In this document: positions 22,647-30,682 of the stretch, piece after piece
How the letters are laid out: each line of letters starts with the position of its first letter
Numbering within the stretch: the stretch's first letter is position 1
DNA from: Chloroflexi bacterium UBA5189
Lineage (GTDB): Bacteria; Chloroflexota; Limnocylindria; Limnocylindrales; CSP1-4
DNA length: 64,000 nucleotides
Reading direction: 5' to 3'
Assembly (NCBI GenBank): GCA_002413045.1
Contig: DHWF01000002.1
Location: 1 to 64,000, forward strand
Program-made: the position numbers and the translations under genes
The notes under the pieces: model-generated
The model's database searches: none
The model's input: the letters and a program-made list of their open reading frames with translations, nothing else
Told to the model about the DNA's origin: nothing

Positions 22647-23393
22647 CTAATGTCGATCGGGCTCCGAACGATCCCGGGCCTCGCGAATGCGATAGCCGAC
22701 GCCTGGCTCGGTCACGATCAGGTCGGCGAGACGACCCTCCGGATCGGCGGCGGCCAGCTTCCGCCGCAGCTGGCTGACGTGGACGTAGACATAGCTGTCC
22801 TCGCCCTGGTACGCCTCGCCCCAGACCGCGCGCAGCAGGCGGCCCTTGGTCACGAGCCTGCCGCTGTTCTCCACCAGCACCCGCAGGATCTCGAACTCGC
22901 GCGGGGTCAGCTCGACCCGGACCTCGCCGACTCGCACCTCGTGGCGCGGCACATCGATGAGCAGCCCATCCATGTCGACCCGGCCGCCGTCCGAAGCTGC
23001 CGGGCCCGCCGCTCGCCGCAGCGCCACGCGGAGACGGGCGTTGAGCTCGTCGACGCCGAACGGCTTCGTGACGTAATCGTCCGCCCCACGCTCCAGCGCC
23101 TCGACCTTCTCGCGTTCCTCGTAGCGGCCCGACAGGATCACGATCGGCGTCGTTGATTCGCGCCGAATGCGACGGATCACCTGCAGCCCGTCGATATCGG
23201 GCAGGCCGAGGTCGAGCAGGATCACGTCCGGCCGGCGAGCCGCCCAGCGCTCGAGAGCCGTTCGCCCATCGGCCGCCTCGACGATGCGGTAGCCGCGCGC
23301 CGAAAGCTCCCGTACCAGTGCGCCGCGCGTCTCGTCGTCATCCTCGATGACGAGAACCGTCGCGCCCTCGGCGGGCCGTGCGGACGCGCTCAC
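22647..23393 (-). CDS. kdpE: OmpR/PhoB-family response regulator
   Basis: This 248-residue regulator has a receiver domain (D18-D20 acidic pocket, phospho-acceptor D61 in VILLDLGLPD, K110 in YVTKPF) and an OmpR winged helix (LTPREFEILRVLVENSGRLVTK, AVWGEAYQGEDSYVYVHVSQLRRKL). The ATG overlaps the kinase stop by ATGA. In this context it is KdpE, which activates kdpFABC under potassium limitation. Confidence 0.94.
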   Translation of the reverse strand: MSASARPAEGATVLVIEDDDETRGALVRELSARGYRIVEAADGRTALERWAARRPDVILLDLGLPDIDGLQVIRRIRRESTTPIVILSGRYEEREKVEALERGADDYVTKPFGVDELNARLRVALRRAAGPAASDGGRVDMDGLLIDVPRHEVRVGEVRVELTPREFEILRVLVENSGRLVTKGRLLRAVWGEAYQGEDSYVYVHVSQLRRKLAAADPEGRLADLIVTEPGVGYRIREARDRSEPDRH

Positions 23394-24964
23394 TCCGGCT
23401 GCTCGGGAGCGGCGGGTGAGGCTGGGGCCGCGGTCGGCTGCGGCGCCTGGACCAGATCGAGGTCGACGGCGAGCCCACCGAGCTCGCTCGGCCGGGCTAC
23501 GGCGCGGCCGCCCATCGCCTCCGTGAGGCCGCGCACCACCGCGAGCCCGATCCCCGTTCCCGATCGTGACGCGCGGTTCTGGCCAGGAACCCGGTAGAAC
23601 TTCTCGAACAATCGGTCGAGCGAGGCCGGCGGCACGCCCGGGCCGGCATCCTCGATCGTGAGCCGGACAGAGCCCGAGTCGATGGTTCGCGCCGCGACCC
23701 GGACTCGCGTGCCCGGCGGCGTGTACTTCACCGCGTTCTCGAGGATGTTCGTGACCGCCTCATCGAGGAAGATCGGGTCGACGCTGACCGGCGGCACGTC
23801 CAGGGCGACATCGAGGGGCCGATCGCCAAGGCGCGCCCGCAGGCGGGCGATCGTCTGTCCAACCAGATCATCGAGCTCGAACACCTCACGCTCCGCGCGA
23901 AGGGCACCCGCCTCGATCCGGCTGAGGTCCAGGAGATTCGTGACCAGCCGATTCAGGTACTCGACCTCGCGATCGATCGCGTCAGCGCTGGCCCGCTGAT
24001 CCTGCTCGGACACCCCGACCCCGGGGCGGAGCGTTCCGGCTGCCGCGCGGATCGTGGCGAGCGGCGTTCGCAGGTCATGCGACACCGATTGGAGCAGGGC
24101 GGATTTGATCGCATCGCCCTCGCGAGCGACCTCCGCCGCCTGCGCCTCGGCGGCCAGCCGGTCCTGGTGGAGCGCCTGGCCGATCTGGTCCGCGGCGGCG
24201 GCGAGCAACCGCGACTCGGTCCGGGTCGGCTCGCCGCGCCCATGCGGGCGAGACGACCAGATGGACCCGTACACGTCGCCGCCGGCCTCGATCCGGACCC
24301 GGTAGGTATCGAGGCCAGGCGATGGGCGACCGCGTGAGCTCGTGGGCATGTGGACTCGCACCCATCGCGCCGGCGTGTCACCGGGCATGCGCTGGAGAAC
24401 GTTGTGCAGGCCGACGACGGGTCGCGCCTCGGGCGCGAGGGTGTCCGCGGCCGTCCGCTCGGCGGCGCCATCACCGAGCGCGATCCAGACCCGCTGCATG
24501 CCGGCCTCGCGACCGACGATCGGCGCGAGCCGAGTGAGCGCTGCCGCGGTTGACTGGCGGGTCGCCAGCTCGCGGCTGACCTGGAACTGGGCGAGTGCCT
24601 CGCGTTCGCGTGCCAGGGCATCCTCCGCGCGAGCCCGGAGGCGCGCCGCAAGCTGCCCGACGACGAAGCCCACGAACAGGAGAAGGAAGAGATTGACGAG
24701 CTCGCCGAGGTGCGCGACCGACAGGGTGTAGCGAGGCTCGACGAACAGGAAGTTGTAGAGCAGGAATGCCGCAGCGGCGGCAGCGGCGGCGCCCCACGGA
24801 CCCGAGACGACCGCCGTCGCGACGACCGCCAGCAGGTACAGGGATGACGGATTCGGGACGCCGAGCACGTCCTGGAGGACGCCGACGGCGATCGTCGCTC
24901 CGATGAGCGACGTCCCGGCCACGACGAGGAACCGGAGCACCGCCGCGCGGTCGAGCCTGTGCAT
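23390..24964 (-). CDS. Kdp sensor histidine kinase, lacking the KdpD N-terminal domain
   Basis: This 524-residue kinase begins directly with the DUF4118 four-helix membrane domain (residues about 8-105). A coiled region and a GAF-like segment (130-260) follow, then HisKA with H296 in SVSHDLRTPL. The HATPase shows ILENAVKYTPPG, DAGPGVPP and GTGIGLAVVRG. It corresponds to the C-terminal part of KdpD; the N-terminal KdpD/Usp part is encoded 6 kb away in the same strand run (16128-17288). A TACGAT -10 element 6 nt before the ATG suggests a leaderless first gene of the operon. Confidence 0.92.
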   Translation of the reverse strand: MHRLDRAAVLRFLVVAGTSLIGATIAVGVLQDVLGVPNPSSLYLLAVVATAVVSGPWGAAAAAAAAFLLYNFLFVEPRYTLSVAHLGELVNLFLLLFVGFVVGQLAARLRARAEDALAREREALAQFQVSRELATRQSTAAALTRLAPIVGREAGMQRVWIALGDGAAERTAADTLAPEARPVVGLHNVLQRMPGDTPARWVRVHMPTSSRGRPSPGLDTYRVRIEAGGDVYGSIWSSRPHGRGEPTRTESRLLAAAADQIGQALHQDRLAAEAQAAEVAREGDAIKSALLQSVSHDLRTPLATIRAAAGTLRPGVGVSEQDQRASADAIDREVEYLNRLVTNLLDLSRIEAGALRAEREVFELDDLVGQTIARLRARLGDRPLDVALDVPPVSVDPIFLDEAVTNILENAVKYTPPGTRVRVAARTIDSGSVRLTIEDAGPGVPPASLDRLFEKFYRVPGQNRASRSGTGIGLAVVRGLTEAMGGRAVARPSELGGLAVDLDLVQAPQPTAAPASPAAPEQPE

Positions 24965-24970
24965 GTCGAG

Positions 24971-24976
24971 ATCGTA
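24971..24976 (-). promoter_or_regulatory. -10 element of a leaderless kdp kinase transcript
   Basis: TACGAT on the minus strand ends 6 nt before the ATG at 24964, so transcription should start at or next to the start codon. No Shine-Dalgarno is present. Confidence 0.6.
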
Positions 24977-25007
24977 TGCGCTTGCCGCAGGCGGCCCGTG
25001 AGGTCGG

Positions 25008-26183
25008 TCAGTCGCGCAGCCGCCCGTGGGCGCGCATCACCTCGACGAGCCGGTCGTGTGGGAGCCGATTGGCCGTGATGCCGTCGCGGCCGGTCATGGT
25101 CTCGGCAGCGACGAGGGCATTCACGATCGCCTCCTCCGTCGCCTCGACGGTCGCCTCGAAGATCGGGTCGAGCGCCCGATCGATGAGCATGCCGATCGTC
25201 GACACGCCGGGCGCGGGACCGGCCGTCTCCGGGGGATAGAGACCCAGGTTGCCGGTCGCGAAGGCGAGGATCAGGTCGCCGGACGTCGTCGCCCCCACGC
25301 CGCCCGCCCTCGCCAGCCCGAGGCTCGCGCGCTGTGCGACGCGCCGGCACTGGTGCGGCAGGATCGGAGCGTCCGTCGCGACGATGATGATGATCGAGCC
25401 GTCCCTCGCCCTGGCGCCGCGGTCGGCGGGGTCGGGCAGCTGCCCGGGGAGGTGGACCGCGCCGCGGGCGGGCGAGTACGGCGACGGCACGTCGCTCACG
25501 GGGATCCGAAGCCCGACGGGCACGCCGTCGATGCGGAGCAGGCCTCGACGGCCGTAGTTCGCCTGGACCAGGACGCCCACCGTCCAGCCGCCGTCAGGAT
25601 CAGCGAGGCGTCGGGACGCGGTGCCGATCCCGCCCTTGAACTCATGGCAGACCATCCCGGTGCCGCCGCCGACATTGCCCTCCGCGACCGGCCCAGACCT
25701 GGCGTCCGCCAGCGCGGCGGCGACATGCTCAGGTCGGACGTGCTGTCCGTCGGTGTCGTTCAGCATCCCGTCCCACGTCTCGCCGACGATCGGGAGCGAC
25801 CAGTAGAACCCGCCCGGCGGCTGCGATCGAATGCCCTCCGCGACAAGCGCGTCCCGGACAACACCGACAGAGTGCGTGTTGGTGATCGCGATCGCGCCAC
25901 CGATCATGCCGGCCTCGCGGGCCCACTCGAGCCCGGTCATCTCGCCGTTGCCGTTGAGGACGTGCGGTGCTCCGAACACGGGATCGTGCCAGACATCGCC
26001 TGCGTGGGGCATGACGACGGTGACACCCGTTCGAACCGGGCCCTCGCCGACAACGAGGGGTCCGTCACCCGAGATCAGGGTGCTATGGCCGACCCGGACC
26101 CCGGCGACGTCGGTGATCGCGTTGTGCGGGCCAGGCCGCCCCTCGCCGATGACGATGCCGAGGTCGCGAGCACGAATGGGCAT
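25008..26183 (-). CDS. P1-family peptidase / aminopeptidase (DmpA type)
   Basis: This 391-residue protein belongs to the DmpA/BapA (peptidase S58) family. These N-terminal nucleophile enzymes split themselves before a Ser. Visible motifs are ITDVAGVRVGHST, GMIGGAIAITNTHSVGVVRD, EGNVGGGTGMVCHEFKGGIGTASR, VLVQANYG and ATTSGDLILAFATGN, where the Ser after the Thr pair is the expected nucleophile. The family releases N-terminal or beta-amino-acid residues from peptides or amides. The ATG at 26183 lies 11 bp after the MgtC-like gene, so the two are cotranscribed. Confidence 0.88.
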   Translation of the reverse strand: MPIRARDLGIVIGEGRPGPHNAITDVAGVRVGHSTLISGDGPLVVGEGPVRTGVTVVMPHAGDVWHDPVFGAPHVLNGNGEMTGLEWAREAGMIGGAIAITNTHSVGVVRDALVAEGIRSQPPGGFYWSLPIVGETWDGMLNDTDGQHVRPEHVAAALADARSGPVAEGNVGGGTGMVCHEFKGGIGTASRRLADPDGGWTVGVLVQANYGRRGLLRIDGVPVGLRIPVSDVPSPYSPARGAVHLPGQLPDPADRGARARDGSIIIIVATDAPILPHQCRRVAQRASLGLARAGGVGATTSGDLILAFATGNLGLYPPETAGPAPGVSTIGMLIDRALDPIFEATVEATEEAIVNALVAAETMTGRDGITANRLPHDRLVEVMRAHGRLRD

Positions 26184-26194
26184 GGCGGCGAGCC

Positions 26195-26875
26195 TTAGTC
26201 GGCCTGGGTCGTCGACACGATGTCGACGCCGGGGACGCGCGAGATCTCCTCGATGGCCGCCGTGATCGCGCTCGCGTTCCGGCCGCGGACCGTGACGTCG
26301 GCCTGGTAGCTGTCCTGCGCCAGCCGCTGCGTCGCGATCTGGCCGATATCGAGCTTGTGCCGCACGAGGACCTCGGACACCTGCCCAAGCGAATCGACGC
26401 GCTTCATCGCCAGCCGCAATTGCGACTCGGGCAGGCTCGTGCCGTGCAGCCGGTCCGCGATCGCGTTGATCGGCCACAGGCTGACCAGGATCACCACCGC
26501 GGCGACCACGCCGATCACGTACTCGCCGGCGCCCGCGGCCATGCCCACCGCGGCCGTCGCCCACAGGCTGGCGGCCGTGGTCAACCCTCGGATCACGATG
26601 CCGTCCTTGAGGATGGCGCCAGCGCCGAGGAAGCCGATGCCGGACACGATCTGCGCGGCAATGCGGGTCGGGTCGACCGGAGCCGCGCCGGGCTCGCCAA
26701 GGAAGCCGCGGATCGAGAGCACCGTGAACAGGCCCGAACCAAGGGCGACCAGCATGTGGGTCCGGAGGCCGGCCGGATGGCCGTGGATCTCGCGCTCGAA
26801 CCCGATGGCGAGCCCGAGCCCCGCGGCGATCAGCAGCCGCAACGAAAGGTCGACCTGGAGCGCGACGTCGATCAC
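26195..26875 (-). CDS. MgtC/SapB-family membrane protein
   Basis: From GTG at 26875 this is a 226-residue protein with four to five helices and the MgtC signature GLGLAIGFEREIHGHPAGLRTH, SIRGFLGEP, GIGFLGAGAILKDGIVIRGLTTAASLWA. A soluble C-terminal ACT-like domain follows. MgtC proteins affect magnesium homeostasis and ATP synthase in some bacteria; the role here is not known. A TACGCT hexamer ends 7 nt before this GTG, supporting a leaderless transcript and this start over a longer frame beginning at 26935. Confidence 0.85.
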   Translation of the reverse strand: MIDVALQVDLSLRLLIAAGLGLAIGFEREIHGHPAGLRTHMLVALGSGLFTVLSIRGFLGEPGAAPVDPTRIAAQIVSGIGFLGAGAILKDGIVIRGLTTAASLWATAAVGMAAGAGEYVIGVVAAVVILVSLWPINAIADRLHGTSLPESQLRLAMKRVDSLGQVSEVLVRHKLDIGQIATQRLAQDSYQADVTVRGRNASAITAAIEEISRVPGVDIVSTTQAD

Positions 26876-26882
26876 GCGCGAC

Positions 26883-26888
26883 AGCGTA
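26883..26888 (-). promoter_or_regulatory. -10 element before the MgtC-like gene
   Basis: TACGCT on the minus strand with a 7 nt spacer to the GTG at 26875. It fixes the likely start and predicts a leaderless mRNA. Confidence 0.5.
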
Positions 26889-26991
26889 CCCGGGACGGTC
26901 GCGGCCTCGCCGGTCGTTGGGCACCGGGCCGCCACGCTCGGCGCATCATGCGTGCGTCGAGTGTGGTTCCCAGAGCAGAGGAAAGCCAGCG

Positions 26992-27516
26992 ATGACAGGA
27001 CCGAAGCAATCCGCGGGAATCCGCGCCGCGACGGCGAGCGCTCGACGGCCGGCCAGCCGACACCCTGTCAACCGCGCGATGACGGAAGAGGCACCACTCG
27101 GCGCCCGGATCGCCGACAAGGTGACCGGGTTCATGGGCAGCTGGAAGTTCATCATCGTCCAGACCGTCATCGTGGTCATCTGGATCGGCGGCAACGTCGT
27201 CCTGTTCTTCCACTTTGACCTGTACCCGTTCATCCTCCTGAATCTCGCCTTCTCGACCCAGGCGGCCTACGCCGCGCCGCTGATCCTCCTCGCAGGCAAC
27301 CGGCAGGCGCTGCGCGATCGCCTCACCCTCGAGCACGCGGCGTCCGAGGCGGACATCGAGGAGAAGCAGAACGTCGAGCTGCTGAAGGGCAACAAGGAGC
27401 TCGCGGAGAGCAACCAGCAGATCCTCAAGCAGGTCGAGTCGCTGGAGCAGCGGATCCTGGATCTCGAGACCAACATCCTCGCCCGACTCGACGGGAAGCC
27501 GCCGGCAAAGGGCTGA
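26992..27516 (+). CDS. DUF1003 family membrane protein
   Basis: About 174 residues from ATG at 26992 (Shine-Dalgarno AGGAAA). A basic N-terminus is followed by GSWKFIIVQTVIVVIWIGGN and two helices with LYPFILLNLAFSTQAAYAAPLILLA, the DUF1003 core. A long coiled coil closes the protein (EKQNVELLKGNKELAESNQQILKQVESLEQRILDLE region). ATG at 27079 is a possible shorter start. Function of the family is not established. It stands alone, divergent from MgtC. Confidence 0.83.
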   Translation: MTGPKQSAGIRAATASARRPASRHPVNRAMTEEAPLGARIADKVTGFMGSWKFIIVQTVIVVIWIGGNVVLFFHFDLYPFILLNLAFSTQAAYAAPLILLAGNRQALRDRLTLEHAASEADIEEKQNVELLKGNKELAESNQQILKQVESLEQRILDLETNILARLDGKPPAKG

Positions 27517-27578
27517 CCTGAGCGCCGCTCGCGCGGGCGCGCCTCGCGGCAGTCAGCGTCCCGTCATGGAGGCCCGCC

Positions 27579-27584
27579 TAGGCT
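27579..27584 (+). promoter_or_regulatory. -10 element before the membrane sulfite-oxidase-like gene
   Basis: TAGGCT with a 7 nt spacer to the ATG at 27592; leaderless start predicted. Confidence 0.55.
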
Positions 27585-27591
27585 TGCCGTC

Positions 27592-29241
27592 ATGAGGAGC
27601 TTTGGGCCCGGGTCGCGCTTGGCGTTTGCGGGCGCGGTCGCCATCGGCGCCGCGCTGGCGACGGGCGAGCTGCTCGCCGGCCTGCTGCCGGACGTGCCGT
27701 CGCCGCTCATCGCGGTCGCGCAATTCATCGTCGACATTCAGCCCGCCGGCGCGAAGGAGATCGTGGTCGGGCTGTTCGGGACCGCGGACAAGCTCGCGTT
27801 CCAGGTGTTCATCATCCTGGTCGCGCTGATCATCGGGGCCGTCCTCGGGCGAGTGGCAGCGAAACGACCTGACGTCGCCTCCGCGATCGTCGTGGCGTTC
27901 ACCGCAGCGGGGTTCGCGGCGTCGCTGCGCGAGCCGGCCGCGAGCGCGGTCCTAGCCGTCTTCGCGGCAGCTGCCGAGGCCCTGGTGGGCATCTTCGTGC
28001 TGCGCCGGCTCGTCGTGCTGGCCATCGAGCCGGTGACGCCGGGCCGCGTCGTGCGCGACGCCCAGCGACCGGCGGAGCGACCGCCCCAGCGAGGGGAGGG
28101 GCGTCCGCGGGTCAAGGGTCAGCAGCGCGGCAACGGAGCGGCGAAGCGAGGCTCGATGCCCGATTGGAGCCGCCGCGCGCTCCTGCAGGCCGGCGGCGCG
28201 ATCGCCATCGGCTCGGTCTTCGCCGGGGCGATCGGCCGGATGCTGCTCGAGCAGACGCGAGCGCCGGCCCCGGTTGCGGGCGACATCCCCACCGCACCGC
28301 TCCCCGTCGCGCTGCCGCCCGGCGCCGACATCGCAACGGCCGACCTCACCGCCGAAGGCCTCACGCCGATCGTCGTGCCGAACACCGACTTCTACCGGAT
28401 CGACACCGCGCTCATCGTGCCGACGGTGGATCGCGCTACCTGGAGCCTGCGCGTGTTCGGGCTCGTGGACCGCGAGATCACGCTGACCTATGACGAGCTC
28501 GTTGCGCTGCCGATCGTGGACCAGTACGTGACCATCGCATGCGTCTCGAACGAGGTCGGCGGCAACCTCGTCGGCAACGCGAAATGGACGGGCGTCCCGT
28601 TGCGCACGGTGCTCGACATGGCCGGCGTCCAGTCGACCGCGGACCAGCTGGTCGGTCGATCGGTCGACGGGTTCACCGTGGGCATGCCCGTCGAGTGGGT
28701 CATGGACACGTCGCGCGTCCCGATGATCGCGGTCGGTATGAACGGCGATCCCCTGCCGCCCGTCCACGGCTACCCCGCGCGACTCATCGTCCCAGGGCTC
28801 TACGGCTACGTGTCCGCGACCAAGTGGGTAACCGAGTTGGAGCTCACCACATTCGCCCAGTACGAGGCGTTCTGGGTGCCGCGCGGCTGGGCCCAGAAGG
28901 CGCCGATCCTCACCCAGTCCCGGATCGACGTCCCGCAGTCAGGCGCGACCGTCCAGGCGGGGCACGTGGCGGTGGCGGGGGTCGCCTGGGCGCCGGACCG
29001 CGGCATCACCAAGGTCGAGGTCCGGATCGACGGCGGCGACTGGGCGGCGACGAAGCTATCGACGCCCATCTCGAAGGCCACCTGGGTCCAGTGGCTGTAC
29101 GACTGGACGGCGACATCCGGCCAGCACCTGATCGAGGTCCGCGCAACCGACGGCGCCGGCGACGTCCAGACCGACCAGCAGACCGACCCGGCCCCGGACG
29201 GCGCCCGTGGTCATCACCAGATCCAGGTCTCGGTGGCCTGA
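27592..29241 (+). CDS. Membrane-anchored sulfite-oxidase-like molybdoenzyme
   Basis: This 549-residue protein starts with four hydrophobic helices (about residues 8-145), a Pro/Arg-rich linker, then a Tat-like SRRALLQAGGAIAIG segment (193-210) that should place the C-terminal domain outside the cytoplasm. The molybdopterin domain has C317 in TIACVSNEVGG as the Mo ligand and HGYPARLIVPGLYGYVSATKWV. It ends with a Mo-co dimerisation-type beta domain (IDGGDW, WVQWLYDWTAT, HLIEVRATDGAGDVQT). It is a second, extracytoplasmic relative of the gene at 6948. Substrate may be sulfite or another oxo-anion. Confidence 0.87.
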   Translation: MRSFGPGSRLAFAGAVAIGAALATGELLAGLLPDVPSPLIAVAQFIVDIQPAGAKEIVVGLFGTADKLAFQVFIILVALIIGAVLGRVAAKRPDVASAIVVAFTAAGFAASLREPAASAVLAVFAAAAEALVGIFVLRRLVVLAIEPVTPGRVVRDAQRPAERPPQRGEGRPRVKGQQRGNGAAKRGSMPDWSRRALLQAGGAIAIGSVFAGAIGRMLLEQTRAPAPVAGDIPTAPLPVALPPGADIATADLTAEGLTPIVVPNTDFYRIDTALIVPTVDRATWSLRVFGLVDREITLTYDELVALPIVDQYVTIACVSNEVGGNLVGNAKWTGVPLRTVLDMAGVQSTADQLVGRSVDGFTVGMPVEWVMDTSRVPMIAVGMNGDPLPPVHGYPARLIVPGLYGYVSATKWVTELELTTFAQYEAFWVPRGWAQKAPILTQSRIDVPQSGATVQAGHVAVAGVAWAPDRGITKVEVRIDGGDWAATKLSTPISKATWVQWLYDWTATSGQHLIEVRATDGAGDVQTDQQTDPAPDGARGHHQIQVSVA

Positions 29242-29264
29242 CCGACTCCGATCGACCTTCGCGG

Positions 29265-29270
29265 TACTCT
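29265..29270 (+). promoter_or_regulatory. -10 element before DUF3090
   Basis: TACTCT with a 6 nt spacer to the ATG at 29277; leaderless start predicted. Confidence 0.55.
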
Positions 29271-29276
29271 CGGCGC

Positions 29277-29858
29277 ATGGCACGTCGTCTCTTCGTCTTC
29301 GACCTTCCGGACCGGTTCGCCACGGGTACCGTCGGCGAGCCCGGCAATCGCGCGTTCTTCCTGCAGGCCCGCGACGGGCGCCGGGTCGTCAGCGTCGGCC
29401 TCGAGAAGGCCCAGGTCGCGGTGCTCGCCGAGCGCCTCGGCAGCCTCCTCGTGGAGCTCGACAAGCGCGGCGTCGTCAAGGACCCACCGGCCCCGATCGA
29501 GCCGGACGAGAAGCCGCTCGACGAGCCGCTCAACGAGGCGTTCCGGGCGACGACGCTGACCCTCGGCTGGGACGTCGACGCGGGGCAGGTCCTGATCGAG
29601 GCGCGAGCGCCGGGCGAGGACGATGACGAGGACGTCGAAGCAGAGGCGGAGGCCGAGGGCATCGTGGAGCTCGATGACGACGACGAGGACGGCCCCGACC
29701 TCCTGCGCGTTCGGCTCACTGCGCACGCGGCACGCACCTTCGTCGAGCGGGCCTTCCGCGTGATCCGATCCGGGCGCCCGCCGTGCCCGCTGTGTGGCAA
29801 CCCGCTCGATGCGACGGGCCACATCTGCCCGCGGAAGAACGGCCACTACGTCAACTGA
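29277..29858 (+). CDS. DUF3090 family protein
   Basis: This 193-residue protein matches DUF3090: VFDLPDRFATGTVGEPGNRAFFLQA at the N-terminus, KAQVAVLAERL, and a C-terminal zinc-ribbon-like CPLCGNPLDATGHICPRKNGH. A long Glu/Asp-rich loop (about residues 118-147) interrupts the domain. The family has no proven function. It is followed directly by an SCO1664-type gene, the same pairing as in Actinobacteria, so the two probably work together. Confidence 0.85.
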   Translation: MARRLFVFDLPDRFATGTVGEPGNRAFFLQARDGRRVVSVGLEKAQVAVLAERLGSLLVELDKRGVVKDPPAPIEPDEKPLDEPLNEAFRATTLTLGWDVDAGQVLIEARAPGEDDDEDVEAEAEAEGIVELDDDDEDGPDLLRVRLTAHAARTFVERAFRVIRSGRPPCPLCGNPLDATGHICPRKNGHYVN

Positions 29859-30654
29859 GCCGACCGCGCCCGACGGCGCGCCCACGCTCGGCGAGGCGTC
29901 CGCGGCGCTGGTCGAACGACTGCGGACCGGTGAGCTCGAGGTCCTCGGCCGGCTCATCGGGTCGTCGAACAACGCGATGGTCGTGCGGGTCTGGCCCACG
30001 GGCACGAAGCCGGAGGTATTCGGCGGCGAGCTTGGCGAGGGCGACCTGCTCGCCGTCTGGAAGCCGACGATCGGCGAGCGGCCGCTGTTCGACTTCCCGA
30101 TCGGCACGCTCACGCGGCGCGAGGTCGCGGCCTATCTCGTGTCCGAGGCGCTCGGGTGGGGCATCGTCCCGCCAACCCTGCTCCGAGATGGGCCGTACGG
30201 CGAAGGCATGCTCCAGCAATGGATCGACGCCGACCCCGAGGCGGATATCGTCGACATGGTCAACGGCGACGACCCGAGACTGCGTCGGATCGCGCTGCTC
30301 GATGCGATCCTGAACAACACCGATCGGAAGGCCGGCCACCTCCTGCCGATCCCCGGCGGCCACCTTCACGCGGTCGATCACGGCGTGACCTTCTCGATCG
30401 AGCCGAAGCTGCGGACGGTGCTCTGGGCGTGGGAGGGCGAGCCGTTCGACGCGGCCGAGGTGGCGGGTCTTGCCCAGGTGCGCGCTGCGCTGGGTACCTC
30501 CGTCGCCCCGGGGCCACTCGCGGCCGCGCTCGGAGAGCTGCTGTTCATCGATGAGATCGACGCCACGCGAGCGAGAATCGACGATCTCCTCGCGGCGGGC
30601 AGCTTCCCAAGCCCGAATCCGGAGTGGCCCGCGATCCCTTGGCCCCCGTACTGA
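29809..30654 (+). CDS. SCO1664-family kinase-like protein
   Basis: The coding frame is clear from ALVERLRTGELEVLGRL to WPAIPWPPY. The protein resembles SCO1664, a PI3/PI4-kinase-like fold: SSNNAMVVRV, LLAVWKPTIGERPLFDFPIGTL, LLDAILNNTDRKAGHLL (catalytic D-x4-N-like segment) and HAVDHGVTFS. No start codon lies after the DUF3090 stop, so the start must be inside that gene, at ATG 29809 or GTG 29794, giving an overlap of at least 50 bp. In Actinobacteria this pair often sits near the mycothiol gene mshC; none is present here. Confidence 0.8.
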   Translation: MRRATSARGRTATTSTEPTAPDGAPTLGEASAALVERLRTGELEVLGRLIGSSNNAMVVRVWPTGTKPEVFGGELGEGDLLAVWKPTIGERPLFDFPIGTLTRREVAAYLVSEALGWGIVPPTLLRDGPYGEGMLQQWIDADPEADIVDMVNGDDPRLRRIALLDAILNNTDRKAGHLLPIPGGHLHAVDHGVTFSIEPKLRTVLWAWEGEPFDAAEVAGLAQVRAALGTSVAPGPLAAALGELLFIDEIDATRARIDDLLAAGSFPSPNPEWPAIPWPPY

Positions 30655-30682
30655 GGCGCGCGCGGTCAGGCACCATGGGCGC

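Noticed and set aside
26876..26935. N-terminal extension of the MgtC-like protein
   Set aside because: The extra 20 residues are polar and cover a -10 element; the GTG at 26875 aligns with typical MgtC starts.
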